Source: Ruegeria sp. HKCCD8929 (GTDB lineage: Bacteria > Pseudomonadota > Alphaproteobacteria > Rhodobacterales > Rhodobacteraceae). Taken from it: a DNA stretch of 64,000 bases. Within the stretch, counting starts at the first letter, position 1. The number at the start of each line of letters is the position of its first letter. Location: contig NZ_WPZY01000008.1 in the NCBI RefSeq assembly GCF_013031405.1, positions 62,001-126,000 of the forward strand, in the 5' to 3' direction. The notes below the pieces were generated by a model. That model was not told the DNA's origin. It searched no databases and was given only the letters and a program-made list of their open reading frames with translations. Shown one piece after another: positions 25,815 to 35,528 of the stretch. Position numbers and translations under genes: made by a program.

Positions 25815-28808
25815 ATGTCGCTGTTCGGGAAACGCGCCGAGAAATCGGTGCCCTTGCCCGAAGATCCGGGGGAGCGGCGCCAGCTAACGGTGCTGTTTTA
25901 TGACGTTGTCGGCTCCACCTCGCTTGTGGACAACAACGATCCCGAGGAACTGCGCGCGGCCTTGAACCTGATCCATGTGGCCGCCCGCTCGATCCTGTCC
26001 GAGCATGGCGGGTCCCTGGAACAGATCATGGGAGACGGCGGGATTGCACATTTCGGATATCCCATCAGCAGCGAAGACGCTGCGCTGTCGGCGGTCCAGT
26101 CAGCACTCGCGCTTCTTGACGCGCGGTCGGGAATATCTGGTGCTCCCAATATTCGTATCGGGGTTGCAACGGGAGTGGTCGTTCTGTCCGATGACTCTGG
26201 CCCCGCCGTCGGCGGTCGTCTGGGTGCCATCGGGGCCGCCCCAATCTCGCGGCACGTTTGGAATCCGCGTCGGGCGTCAATCAGGCATTGGTCAGCCAGT
26301 CGACCCACGCAATGATGTGCCGCGCCATCGACTATCAGCCCGTGGATAATCTAAACCTGAAAGGGTTTCCGGATGTGACCCGGGCATGGCGCCCTGTTGC
26401 AATGCGTCCTGCAGAATCACGATTTCAACGGGATCGGGACAGTTCAAGCCCGCTGATCGGCCGTGTGGATGAGGTTGCCCAGTTGCAGGCGGCTTGGGCG
26501 CTTGCACGCAAGGGTGACGGCTCGGCAATCCTGATCGAGGGTGAGCCGGGGGTGGGCAAATCGCGGATCGTTTCGGAACTTGCCAACCATTTGGGCGAAT
26601 GCCACACAATCCTGTTGCAGTGCCAGCCCCGAACCCAGGGAGAGGCGCTTTCTTCGATCATTCGCATGTATGACCGGGCACATGAGGAGGCCGAAGACCC
26701 CGCGCTTGCCAATGCAGCCGTCCGTACCGCCGAGCGGATCGGAACCCTTGAAGATGACATATCGCTCGGTCCCGAAACACGCCGTGCGGCCATAGTGACC
26801 GCGGTAGCCGACGGGTTTCTTGGTCTGGCCGAGGCACAGCCGCTTTTGATGCTGGCCGAAGACCTGCACTGGGCGGACGAGGTCACTCTTGCCGTTCTTC
26901 GACGGCTCGGGCGCGATGTCGGGGGACGGTCGATCCTGATCTTGGCGACCTCGCGACCCGAGGCAAATCTGAATGGCGAGTTGGAGGCGTTTTCGGACCT
27001 TTCATTAGCGCCTGTTGGCGCCAAGGAAGCACATGCGCTGATAGAGGCTGCCGCGCCGGGCGCTTTAACTCGGGCCACATGCGATTGGATCGTGGAAAAG
27101 GTGGATGGGAATCCTCTGTTTCTGTTGGAGCTCACCGCTTATGCGTCTGATCCGGAGGCAGCGAACGGGCATCTGACGGATATCAGCGGCGCGAATGTGA
27201 TGAGCCTGCGGGACCTTCTGGGAATCTGCCGGGCGAGCAAAGCGCACGGCGCAGGTGGCCAGCGTGCTGGGTCGGGAATACCCCTATCGCCTGCTGTCAC
27301 GGCTGAGTCCGCCCTACACCACGCAGGAGTTGGACGCAGACCTTCAGCGGTTGACCGACCATGGTTTGCAGGAGGCGATAAACAACGGCTACAACTATAC
27401 GTTCCGCCACCCCTTGATGCGGGATGTGGCTTATGACAGCCAGTTGCGCGCGGTCCGCAGAGGTATGCACGGGCAGGTTGTCGATCTGGTCGATAGCGAA
27501 CCGCCGCTGGCTCGGGATGTTCCCGATATCCTGCTGGCTGAGCATTGTTTGGCCGCAGAGCGGACAATCCGGGGGTTGGAACTGTTGTTGCAGGTGGCTG
27601 AAGATGCGTTGCGCCGTTCTGCCCTGCGTGCTCCGCGTTCAATGCTGGAACGTGTTCTTGCGCTATCTGCGGAGCTGGACCAGAGCGGCAAGCGGGATCT
27701 GATCCAGCTTAGAACGATTTCGCTACTGGGGCCTCTGGTCACCTTGCTTGATGGCCACCGGTCGGCTTCGGCTTTGTATGAGACTGGCAAAGAACTATAT
27801 TTTGCTGTCCACGCGAGTGAGCGTGCGCCTTTCTTCCCGGTACTCTGGGGATGGTGGTTCACTGCCGGTGACCTGATCGAGCAGACGCGGCGATCCGAAA
27901 TTCTGATACGAGATGTCACGCCGGATGCCGACAGAGAGTCCAGGCTACAGGCCTTGCATTGTGGCTGGGCGACGCTGTTTGACGGTGGCGCACATGATCG
28001 CTGTTTGACAGCGATTACTGATGGCCTGTCGCTCTATGACACCGAAACAGCACAGCGTTCGCGGTATAAATATGGCCATGATGCCCGGGTGTGCGGGCTG
28101 GGCGAGCGCACGTTGAGCGCGTGGTTGACCGGCCAGCTGGACCTGAGCGCGCAATCCATTCAAGCGTGCGAGGAATGGGCCGACGAGACTGGGCATTTGC
28201 CATCACGCCTGCACGCGCTGGACATCGCGATGCAGGTTGCGTTCTTCAATCGGGATCCATCAGGAATTGACCGGGTTTTGTCCAAGATCGAGTCCATATC
28301 GCAGGCCGATGCGGTCCCGGTCATCGCCGCAAAACGACAGATCTTTCGGAGTTGGGCGCGGGTCAGGAACGGCGGTGATGCCGACATCGAGGCCGTGGAA
28401 CAAGGTTTGCACGCACTGCACGGGTTCGGTGTTTTGGAGGACACGCCTTTTTATGCGGACATCGCAGCGGAAGTGCGGGCCCATGGCGGAGCGTCCTCGC
28501 GCGCGGTCGGGCGACTTGAGGATGACATTGCTGACGCAAAGGCAACCGGTCTGACCTTCTGGTTGCCGGAGCTGCTGCGCCGCAAGGCCGTTCTGACCAA
28601 TGGTGCAGCTGCCGAAGCCGCACTCGATGAGGGCTTTCAGATCGCGCAAGCCCAAAACGCGCAAATGCTGGCCCTGCGTAATCTCTCAGCTCGGATTGAC
28701 CTGGGATTGGCGATCCCATCGGATCAGGTCGCGACAATGGCCGAAAAGATTGGTCACGTCTCAGATTGCAGGCTGCGCCGGCAGGTCGCCAATGCGCTGG
28801 GAATCTGA
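25815..28808 (+). pseudogene. Class III adenylate cyclase-AAA ATPase-TPR regulator, broken by two frameshifts
   Basis: One ancestral gene of about 1,000 codons is split over three frames. The first part (25815-~26240) has a class III cyclase domain (LTVLFYDVVGSTSL, IMGDGGIAHFGYP). A 1-base loss in the C run near 26238-26243 shifts the frame; the cyclase resumes as NLAARLESASG and is followed by an ATPase domain (IEGEPGVGKSR Walker A, MLAEDLHWADE Walker B). A second indel near 27210-27240 shifts again, to AQVASVLGREYPYRLL and a long helical TPR-like C-terminal half. The start has a good ribosome binding site (GGGGGAGG). The original stop overlaps the ycaO start. Such proteins are usually signal-responsive regulators. 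Neighbouring genes are damaged too, so real decay is likelier than sequencing error. Confidence 0.8.
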
Positions 28809-29927
28809 TCCGGTCGCCCCAATCGTGTTGTCCTCGGCATTGGAGGGCGATCCGTCCCACGGTCTCGAACCAGGGAGATACTGGAGCCGGCTCCGCCCAC
28901 ATCTCAACCGCTTCGGGATCAGCCGCGTTGCCGACATCACCGGGCTGGATCGGATTGGCTTTCCGGTAATGCAGGCCGTGCGGCCCTGGGCGCGATCGAA
29001 TGCAGTTACGCAGGGAAAGGCCGAAAGCCCGGAGGGCGCCGCAATAGGCGCAGTTCTGGAGTGTCTGGAGATGGCGGCGGGTGAGAATCTGGACCGGCTG
29101 CCGTTGGTCCCTTCAGGGGATACGGGGCTGTGGTCGGACCTGGCGCCGGGTGCCAAGTGGCCAACGGATCAGACCCCGTTTGTCGCGGCTTGGGATCTTG
29201 CGAACGACGAACCGGCGGCGGTGCCGCGGGACCTGATCTGCACGAATTTCTCACTGGGTGCAGCGGCAGAGGCTGCACCGATATTGCGTCATTCGATTGG
29301 CTTGAGGGCCGGTGCGACTCTGGGCGCTGCGCTGATGCACGGGTTATTGGAGTGCATCGAAGCGGATGCACGGATCAGGCGTGAGTTTTTGGGTCGGGCC
29401 GACAGATTTGCGTTGGATGAAACGCACTCAGCCTATGGCCCATTGTTGTGTCGCCTTGCGGAATTGGGGATGCGCGTGGTTGTGAGAAATCTGTCGTGCA
29501 ATGATAGCGCCTGCGTGATCCACGCATCCATAATGGAGGCGTCGGGTGCCTCGTCGCTGCCGTTACCGGCGTCCGGATATGCCGCGCGAGCCTGTCCGCA
29601 TGCCGCGATAGCGGCCGCTTTGGCTGAGGTTGTGCAAGCCCGTCTCGCGGTCATTTCCGGGGTCCGCGGGACATTACTCAGAGGTTATATGCGCACGGCT
29701 ACAGCCGGATCGAATTGGAAGCGGAATGGGCGCGCCATGGGCCTGGCGCAGCTAAACTGGCCGCAGAAAAACCCGTCCAGAATATGAGCGTGCGCCAGCT
29801 TTCCTCTCAGGTGGGACCTGTCTTTGCGGTGCTACTTTTTTGGGATCCTGATCTGCCGCTTGCCATCACCAGAGTCGTTGCGCCGAGTCTGATCGCGGAC
29901 CCCCAGAGGATTGCACCACAGCCATGA
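28792..29927 (+). pseudogene. YcaO-domain protein, frameshifted near its C-terminus
   Basis: YcaO enzymes use ATP to activate peptide amides and make azolines or, with TfuA partners, thioamides. From ATG 28792 the frame shows the ATP-site helices of the family (AAIGAVLECLEMAAGE and GAALMHGLLECIEADARIR). The frame reaches a stop at 29787, but the last ~40 residues are out of frame. Near 29667-29671 a small indel moves the true sequence to another frame, which continues RDITQRLYAHGYSRIELEAEW and ends with FWDPDLPLAITRVVAPSL, matching the usual YcaO C-terminus. That frame ends at 29927, overlapping the tfuA start by four bases. So the intact gene was coupled to tfuA. No precursor-peptide gene was found. 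Confidence 0.75.
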
Positions 29928-30290
29928 CCCAGCCCGGAACTCACAGTGAAGAACGTCCCGTGGTGTTTCTTGGACCCAGCCTGGGTTTGGACGAAGCCCG
30001 GACAATAGTTGAGGCTGACTTTCGGCCTCCGGCAGGTCAGGGCGATATCTTTCGTGCCTGCGCGAGTGCTCCGCCAGCCATTGCATTGATCGACGGGATT
30101 TTCAAAGACGCCCCTACCGTGCGCCATCGGGAATACTCTGGGCCCTGTCGCAGGGCATTCCCGTCTTCGGCGCGGCCAGTATGGGGGCCTTGCGGGCTGC
30201 GGAACTTTGGCGTCAGGGCATTATCGGCGTCGGTTTGATCTTTCGCTGGTATCGGCGCTATGCGCTGTTGCCCGACGATGCAGTTGCGGT
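29924..30290 (+). pseudogene. TfuA-like protein, frameshifted and truncated by an IS element
   Basis: TfuA-like proteins accompany YcaO enzymes in trifolitoxin and thioamide-forming systems. The N-terminus is typical (VVFLGPSLGLDEARTIVEAD, then RPPAGQGDIFRAC). A 1-base loss near 30130 puts the rest in another frame, where EILWALSQGIPVFGAASMGA and LRAAELWRQGIIGVG are readable and highly characteristic. The coding sequence then runs into the left end of the IS element at 30291 and the remaining C-terminus is missing. The gene is therefore non-functional as sequenced. Confidence 0.75.
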
Positions 30291-30310
30291 GGCTTTGTTG
30301 CACAAATCGG
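30291..30310 (+). repeat. Left terminal inverted repeat of the IS
   Basis: Twenty bases that are exactly complementary to 31322-31341. It overlaps the tfuA remnant, where it happens to be readable as coding sequence (ALLH). Confidence 0.9.
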
Positions 30311-30355
30311 CCGATGGGATTCACTGTGTGAATCCAGCGTGATAGCTGAGGTGGC

Positions 30356-31287
30356 ATGAGCAGTTGGTCCCCTAGGAAGTACAAGACCAAGAACTGGCCT
30401 TCGTACAACACCGCGCTGAAGCAACGCGGTTCACTTTCGATCTGGCTTGATCCCGAGATGGAATGGTGCCCGCCCGCAACCGGTAAGCGCGGGCATCAAC
30501 CGGAGTACAGCGATGCCGCGATCCAGGTTTGCCTCACATTGAAGGTGCTGTTTGGGATGCCGCTTCGCCAGACCCCGGCTTCGTCGAAAGCTTGCTGCGG
30601 CTGGCAGGGCTCGGCTGGAAAGTGCCAGACTTCAGCACCCTTTGCCGTCGTCAAAAGACGTTGAGCGTCTCCATCCCATATCGTGGCGGAACTGGGCCGT
30701 TGCATCTGCTGATTGATGCGACCGGGATCAAGGCTGAGGGTGAAGGAGAATGGAACGCGCGTAAGCATGGCGGGAGCAAGAAACGCCTGTGGCGCAAGCT
30801 TCACCTCGCAATGGATGAGGAAACCCTGGAAATCCGCGCGGTTGGTGTCACGACAAGCAACATCGGCGATGCCCCAATGCTGCCCGACCTGCTGGAGCAA
30901 ATCCCACCGGATCAAGAGATTGCCACCGTCACCGCTGACGGGGCTTACGACACGCGAAGATGTCACAATGTGATTGCTGCTCGGGGAGCCGCTGCCATCA
31001 TCCCACCGCGCAAAAATGCCCAGCTTTGGAACCCAACCACGGCGGGCGCCATCGCGCGAAACGAAGCCGTAAGAGCCTGCAAATATCTCGGACGGGCATT
31101 GTGACGAAAGTTGAGCGGATATCACCGACGAAGCCGCGCAGAGACAAAGATGAACTGCGTCAAACTGCTTGGCCAAGGCCTCATGGCACACGACTTTGAT
31201 CGGCAGATCGCTGAGCTTCAGGTCCGGATTGTCGTGCTCAACCGTTACACGGCTATTGGCATACCCGTCACAGAGCCTGTAGCATAA
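30356..31287 (+). pseudogene. IS5-family DDE transposase with one frameshift and one nonsense mutation
   Basis: The protein starts MSSWSPRKYKTKNWPSYN and continues to GMPLRQT, where a small indel near 30571-30577 shifts the frame to GFVESLLRLAGLGWKVPDFS. The catalytic aspartates are in LLIDATGIKAEG and VTADGAYDT. A TGA at 31102-31104, where TGG is expected, interrupts the frame. The same frame then continues with the Y-2-R-3-E-6-K signature (YHRRSRAETKMNCVK), which carries the catalytic glutamate, and ends at 31287. There is no slippery A-run at the frameshift site, so programmed frameshifting is unlikely. The element cannot make active transposase. Confidence 0.85.
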
Positions 31288-31321
31288 GTCCGTCTCGGGT
31301 AAGGGGAAATCCGCTCAAAAC

Positions 31322-31341
31322 CCGATTTGTGCAACAAAGCC
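31322..31341 (-). repeat. Right terminal inverted repeat of the IS
   Basis: Perfect 20-base inverted match to the left end at 30291-30310, defining the right boundary of the element. Confidence 0.9.
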
Positions 31342-31544
31342 CCGCTGAGGTGTGCATCCGATCATCGCCGCGCCGGAAACGCTGCGTTGCTTCTAGGAGT
31401 GCCGTGCCTTTCTTGCTTTGGAAAACTCCAACATCACGGCAATCAAGCGTACCCCCATCCAGAATGGTATTTACTTTGCAGCACAGGGGTGTTGGGTGGC
31501 AGCATGATCCCTATCTTCTGTCATGACACGAGGGAGCCCGAGGC

Positions 31545-32930
31545 ATGACCGATACCAGCGTGGCCCAGCCGAGGTCCGGCAGATTCTTTCTGACCCAGCC
31601 GGACGAGTTCGATCTGGACAACAAATACACCGAGGCCGCGCTTGAACGGCACAAGCGCGAGGGGTTGGAACTGGCGGTGCGCGCGCGCTGGATCGCGATG
31701 GGCCTGACCGCGGTCCTTCTCGTCTATCTCAACCCGAACTGGGACGTTCTGTATTATCACTTCATCCTGGCCCTGATCTGCGCCAATGGCTGGCTGATCC
31801 GTCGGGCGGGCCGGGTCGGGCAGTCGCGGGTCGAGTTGTTGCTGATCTTTTTCGATCTGTTGATCATGACGCTGGGAATGGTGGTCCCCAACCCCTTCAG
31901 CGACGATGTACGGCCCTTGGCGATGCAATACCGGTTCGATAACTTCCAATATTTTTTCATCATTCTGGCCGCTGGGACGCTGGCTTATTCGTGGCGCACC
32001 GTGATTGCCATCGGGTCATGGACCGCTGGCATGTGGACCATCGGCTGGATCGCCGCATGGTGGTTTGCCACACCCATCCCGGGACTGAGCGAGCAGGTGT
32101 CCAAGGCCTTTGCCGGGTTTCCCGACGTGGCAGAGTTTCTCGATCCCAACAGCTTCATGATCCCGCAACGCATTCAACAGGTCATCGTCTTCATGATGGT
32201 CGCGGTCACCCTCGGCGTGTCGATGCGGCGGCTGAACCGCCTGTTGATGACCAATGCCGGGCTGGAACGGGAAAGGGCAAATCTCTCGCGCTATTTCTCG
32301 CCCAATGTGGTGGATGAATTGAGCCAGAATGACGAGCCGCTGAAACAGGTCCGTAAAGAGAATATCGCCGTGTTGTTCATCGACATCGTGGGTTTCACCA
32401 AATTCGCGGCGAACCGGGACGCCTATGAGGTTATCGAACTGCTGCGCGGCTTTCACGCCAGGATGGAGACAGAAGTCTTCCGACATCACGGTACCCTGGA
32501 CAAGTATCTGGGCGACGGTCTGATGGCCACCTTCGGCACGCCGGTCGCGGGCGAGCGGGACGCCACCAACGCGCTGGCCTGCGCCCGGTCGATGGTCGAC
32601 GTCATCGAACGCTGGAACCTGGAGCGGCGGCGCGCAGGTGATCCCGAAATCCAGGCGGGAATAGGGCTGCACTACGGTCAGGTGGTGCTCGGTGACATCG
32701 GTGCCAACCGGCTGGAGTTCGCGGTGATCGGCAATGCGGTGAACGTAGCCGCCAAGCTTGAGGCCACGACCCGTGACTTGCAGGCGCGCGTTGTCATCAG
32801 CGATGCAATCCGGACGCAGACACTGGCGGAATCCGCCAAAGAGGCAGATTTGCTAACGGGCTTTGAGTCTCACGAAAACCAGGCCGTTCGGGGTTTGGAG
32901 GCGCCGATGACTGTCTGGTCTCTGGATTGA
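31545..32930 (+). CDS. Membrane-anchored class III adenylate/guanylate cyclase
   Basis: A 461-residue protein that makes cyclic nucleotide. Residues about 45-235 hold five or six membrane helices. The C-terminal part (about 270-460) is a class III cyclase: VLFIDIVGFTKFA with the first metal-binding Asp, LDKYLGDGLMATFGTP with the second, and EFAVIGNAVNVAAKLE with the conserved Asn. The upstream GAGGGAGC serves as ribosome binding site. It stands alone between the IS element and an S8 protease gene. Substrate choice (ATP or GTP) was not deduced. It is intact and a different subfamily from the broken cyclase at 25.8 kb. Confidence 0.9.
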   Translation: MTDTSVAQPRSGRFFLTQPDEFDLDNKYTEAALERHKREGLELAVRARWIAMGLTAVLLVYLNPNWDVLYYHFILALICANGWLIRRAGRVGQSRVELLLIFFDLLIMTLGMVVPNPFSDDVRPLAMQYRFDNFQYFFIILAAGTLAYSWRTVIAIGSWTAGMWTIGWIAAWWFATPIPGLSEQVSKAFAGFPDVAEFLDPNSFMIPQRIQQVIVFMMVAVTLGVSMRRLNRLLMTNAGLERERANLSRYFSPNVVDELSQNDEPLKQVRKENIAVLFIDIVGFTKFAANRDAYEVIELLRGFHARMETEVFRHHGTLDKYLGDGLMATFGTPVAGERDATNALACARSMVDVIERWNLERRRAGDPEIQAGIGLHYGQVVLGDIGANRLEFAVIGNAVNVAAKLEATTRDLQARVVISDAIRTQTLAESAKEADLLTGFESHENQAVRGLEAPMTVWSLD

Positions 32931-33041
32931 GGCAAGCCTTCGCTCACACCGCGGTGGGCTGAGTTTCATAGTGAGACGCGATCCGGGTTTTCTGGTATGC
33001 TGACCTTCTGAATTTATTTTTGATGATTTTAGGAGAGCGCC

Positions 33042-34223
33042 ATGAGCGACTTTATTATTCTGCGCAACAAGAATGTTGGCCGGACATTTGAGGAAGGCCT
33101 CGGTCCCAGAAACCTTGCAGCAAGCGACGCACCCGAGCCGGAGCTGAGCGTCGAATCTCTGGAAGGGACGGATATCCGAGACGCGCAGGCCGATCCCGAA
33201 GTCGTCGAAATGGCCCGATCGATGCCCACCCGTTTGATCGAACCGACAGAAGGCGAGGCACCGGCCGGGGCTGAACCGACCTGGGGTGTGACTGCCGTGG
33301 GGGCCGACACGGCAGCCGAGGACGGGTCCGGTGTTCGGGTCTGCGTGCTTGATACCGGCATCGACGCGGGCCATGCGGCGTTCGCCGGGGTGAACCTGAT
33401 CGAGCGGGATTTTACCGGATCGGGGAATGGCGATGTGCAGGGCCATGGCACCCATTGTGCCGGAACCGTCTTTGGCCGCGACGTGGACGGCACTCGCATC
33501 GGTGTGGCGCCGGGCGTGACGGATGCCCTGATCGGTAAGGTGTTGGGCAACGATGGAAGCGGGCAGTCGGACTGGCTGTTTCAGGCAATGAACTGGGCCT
33601 CGGACAACAATGCCAAGGTGCTCTCGATGTCGCTTGGCTTCGACTTTCCAGGGCTGGTCGAACGGCTCATCGAACAGGACGTGCCGGAGCTGCTTGCCGC
33701 GTCGATCGCGCTTGAGGCGTATCGGATGAACCTGCGCGTGTTTGACCGGATCATGGACCTGATGGCGGCCCGGGCTGCGTTCAATGGTGGCGCCGTCGTG
33801 TGTGCGGCCACCGGGAACGAGTCGCTGCGTGACGTAAACCCAGATCTGGAGGTCAGCGCCTCGCTACCGGCGGCTGCGCGCGGGATCGTCTCGGTGGGTG
33901 CTGCGTCTCCGAACACCGGTGCCGGGTTCGGGATCGCCGATTTCTCGAACACCAACCCGACGGTCAGCGCGCCGGGGGTAAACGTGCTGTCGGCCAATGT
34001 CGGTGGCGGCCTGCGTGCGCTGAATGGAACCAGCATGGCAACGCCGCATGTCGCCGGACTGGCCGCGTTGTGGTGGCAGCGCGCCGCCAACAGCGGCTTC
34101 CCGGCCACAAGCGAGGCGGTCAAAGCGCGGCTGCGCACGGCCAGCGATCCCAGCGTTTTTGCGCCCGGGATCGAGATTCCGTTGCGCGGGGACGGGATGG
34201 CGCGGGCGCCGAAACGGCCCTAA
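33042..34223 (+). CDS. S8-family serine protease (subtilisin-like) without signal peptide
   Basis: A 393-residue subtilase. The catalytic triad is D104 (VCVLDTGID), H135 (GHGTHCAGT) and S331 (NGTSMATPHVAG), with oxyanion-hole N259 (AATGNES). Residues 1-80 resemble a short propeptide region (MSDFIILRNKNVGRTFEEGL) rather than a signal peptide, so the protein is either cytoplasmic or exported by another route. The start has a strong ribosome binding site (AGGAGAG). An insertion between about 200 and 245, rich in Leu/Glu/Arg, is longer than in simple subtilisins. The physiological target is unknown. Confidence 0.9.
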   Translation: MSDFIILRNKNVGRTFEEGLGPRNLAASDAPEPELSVESLEGTDIRDAQADPEVVEMARSMPTRLIEPTEGEAPAGAEPTWGVTAVGADTAAEDGSGVRVCVLDTGIDAGHAAFAGVNLIERDFTGSGNGDVQGHGTHCAGTVFGRDVDGTRIGVAPGVTDALIGKVLGNDGSGQSDWLFQAMNWASDNNAKVLSMSLGFDFPGLVERLIEQDVPELLAASIALEAYRMNLRVFDRIMDLMAARAAFNGGAVVCAATGNESLRDVNPDLEVSASLPAAARGIVSVGAASPNTGAGFGIADFSNTNPTVSAPGVNVLSANVGGGLRALNGTSMATPHVAGLAALWWQRAANSGFPATSEAVKARLRTASDPSVFAPGIEIPLRGDGMARAPKRP

Positions 34224-34318
34224 AACGGGTCGCGTTTGATCGGAATTGTGAACCCGAAGGCATCGGCGAGACAGCGTTTGCTAAGCATAACGCGTTCGCT
34301 ACTGCCGGAGGATGCGAT

Positions 34319-35467
34319 TTACCGCGACGGGCTCTGACGCGGCAGAGCGTTGGCGGCCTTGTTGTAGGGCCGCCAGTCGGTGATCTCGGGATAGTACCGC
34401 CGCCGCCAGGCGCGCACGCGCGGGTTCATCACGCCGCGCCAGAGCGGCGGGATCATCGCCGCAATGGTCATCACCGGATAGCCGTAAGGCAGCTGTGGCG
34501 CGGCATCATCCGTGTGATTCTGCAGCAACGGGAACCGGCGGTCGGGTTTGTAATGATGGTCCGAGTGCCGTTGCAGGTTGATCAGCAGCCAGTTCGAGGC
34601 CTTCTGCGCCGAGTTCCACGAATGCCGGGGGCGGACATGCTCGTATTTGCCGTCCCCCAAATGTTTGCGGGTCAGGCCATAATGCTCTACATAGTTCACC
34701 AGCTCAAGCTGCCAGATGGCGGTGCCCGCCTGCACCAGAAACAGGCCCAACCCGGCCCAGCCACCGATCAGCAGCGCCAGCAGCAGCATCGCGCCCTGCA
34801 GCGCCCAGTAGCGCCAGAACGGGTTTGACGGATCGGTCCACGGCAGATCCCTGCGGGCCAGTTTCTCGCGCTCGGCGCGGAAGGACGAGTGCAGGCTTTG
34901 GCGCAGCACTCGTGGATAGAAGCGGTGAAACCCCTCGTTATACCACGCCGTCACCGGGTCGCGCGGGGTGCCGACATAGCGGTGATGGACGAGCAGATGC
35001 TCAGACCGGAAATGTGAGTAGAGCACCATCGCCAGCAGGATATCGCCCAGCCAGCGCTCGGTCCGGCCCTTCTGGTGCATCAACTCATGGCTGTAATTGA
35101 TCCCGATCGTGCCCGACAGCACCCCCATGCCAAAAAACAGCACGATCTTTTCGACCGTTCCCAGATGCGTGCTGTGGGCGGCATACCAGATCAGGCCGAA
35201 CAGGGTCAGGAACTGGATCGGAGCCCATATCTGCGTCAGCAGGATGTACCAGTGCAGATCGTCGTCCGGCGTGTCAGGGTCCGCGTTCTGCAACTCGGGT
35301 CCGGTCAACCCGTCCAGCACGGCGAAGGCCCACCAAGTCGACAGCGGCACCAGCACCAGCCACCAGCCGCCCGCCATTGCCGACAGCCAGATCAGCGGGA
35401 CCAATAGCAGAGAGATCCAGAAGGGCAGGGCGGTTTGCCAGCGCGACAGGGTTTCGGATGCGATCAT
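34319..35467 (-). CDS. alkB: Alkane 1-monooxygenase (AlkB type)
   Basis: A 382-residue integral-membrane di-iron hydroxylase that oxidises the terminal carbon of medium-chain alkanes or related chains. The histidine boxes of the AlkB/desaturase superfamily are present: HELMHQ, HHRYVGTPRDP and LQRHSDHHYKPDRRF, plus NYVEHYGL between the last two. Six hydrophobic helices are visible. A rubredoxin and rubredoxin reductase are needed for electron supply; neither is encoded next to it. The gene converges on the protease gene. Confidence 0.92.
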   Translation of the reverse strand: MIASETLSRWQTALPFWISLLLVPLIWLSAMAGGWWLVLVPLSTWWAFAVLDGLTGPELQNADPDTPDDDLHWYILLTQIWAPIQFLTLFGLIWYAAHSTHLGTVEKIVLFFGMGVLSGTIGINYSHELMHQKGRTERWLGDILLAMVLYSHFRSEHLLVHHRYVGTPRDPVTAWYNEGFHRFYPRVLRQSLHSSFRAEREKLARRDLPWTDPSNPFWRYWALQGAMLLLALLIGGWAGLGLFLVQAGTAIWQLELVNYVEHYGLTRKHLGDGKYEHVRPRHSWNSAQKASNWLLINLQRHSDHHYKPDRRFPLLQNHTDDAAPQLPYGYPVMTIAAMIPPLWRGVMNPRVRAWRRRYYPEITDWRPYNKAANALPRQSPSR

Positions 35468-35528
35468 CGTTTTGTTCCAGAGCTTTGCGGCGGCAGTTTA
35501 CTCTCAGTTTCAGTCAGTGCCCACCGGT

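Larger units (their letters stand above)
30291..31341 (+). mobile_element. IS5-family insertion sequence, degenerate
   Basis: A 1,051-bp element bounded by perfect 20-bp inverted repeats beginning GGCTTTGTTGCA, the end type of the IS903/IS5 group. It contains one transposase reading frame, now broken. The 9 bases flanking each end (AGTTGCGGT left, CCGCTGAGG right) do not match, so no target duplication remains. This suggests that a deletion or recombination occurred next to the element and removed the rest of tfuA. Confidence 0.85.

Noticed and set aside
30560..30590. Programmed frameshift in the IS transposase
   Set aside because: The site is CAGACCCCGGC with no slippery A or T run, and a separate nonsense mutation downstream shows general decay.
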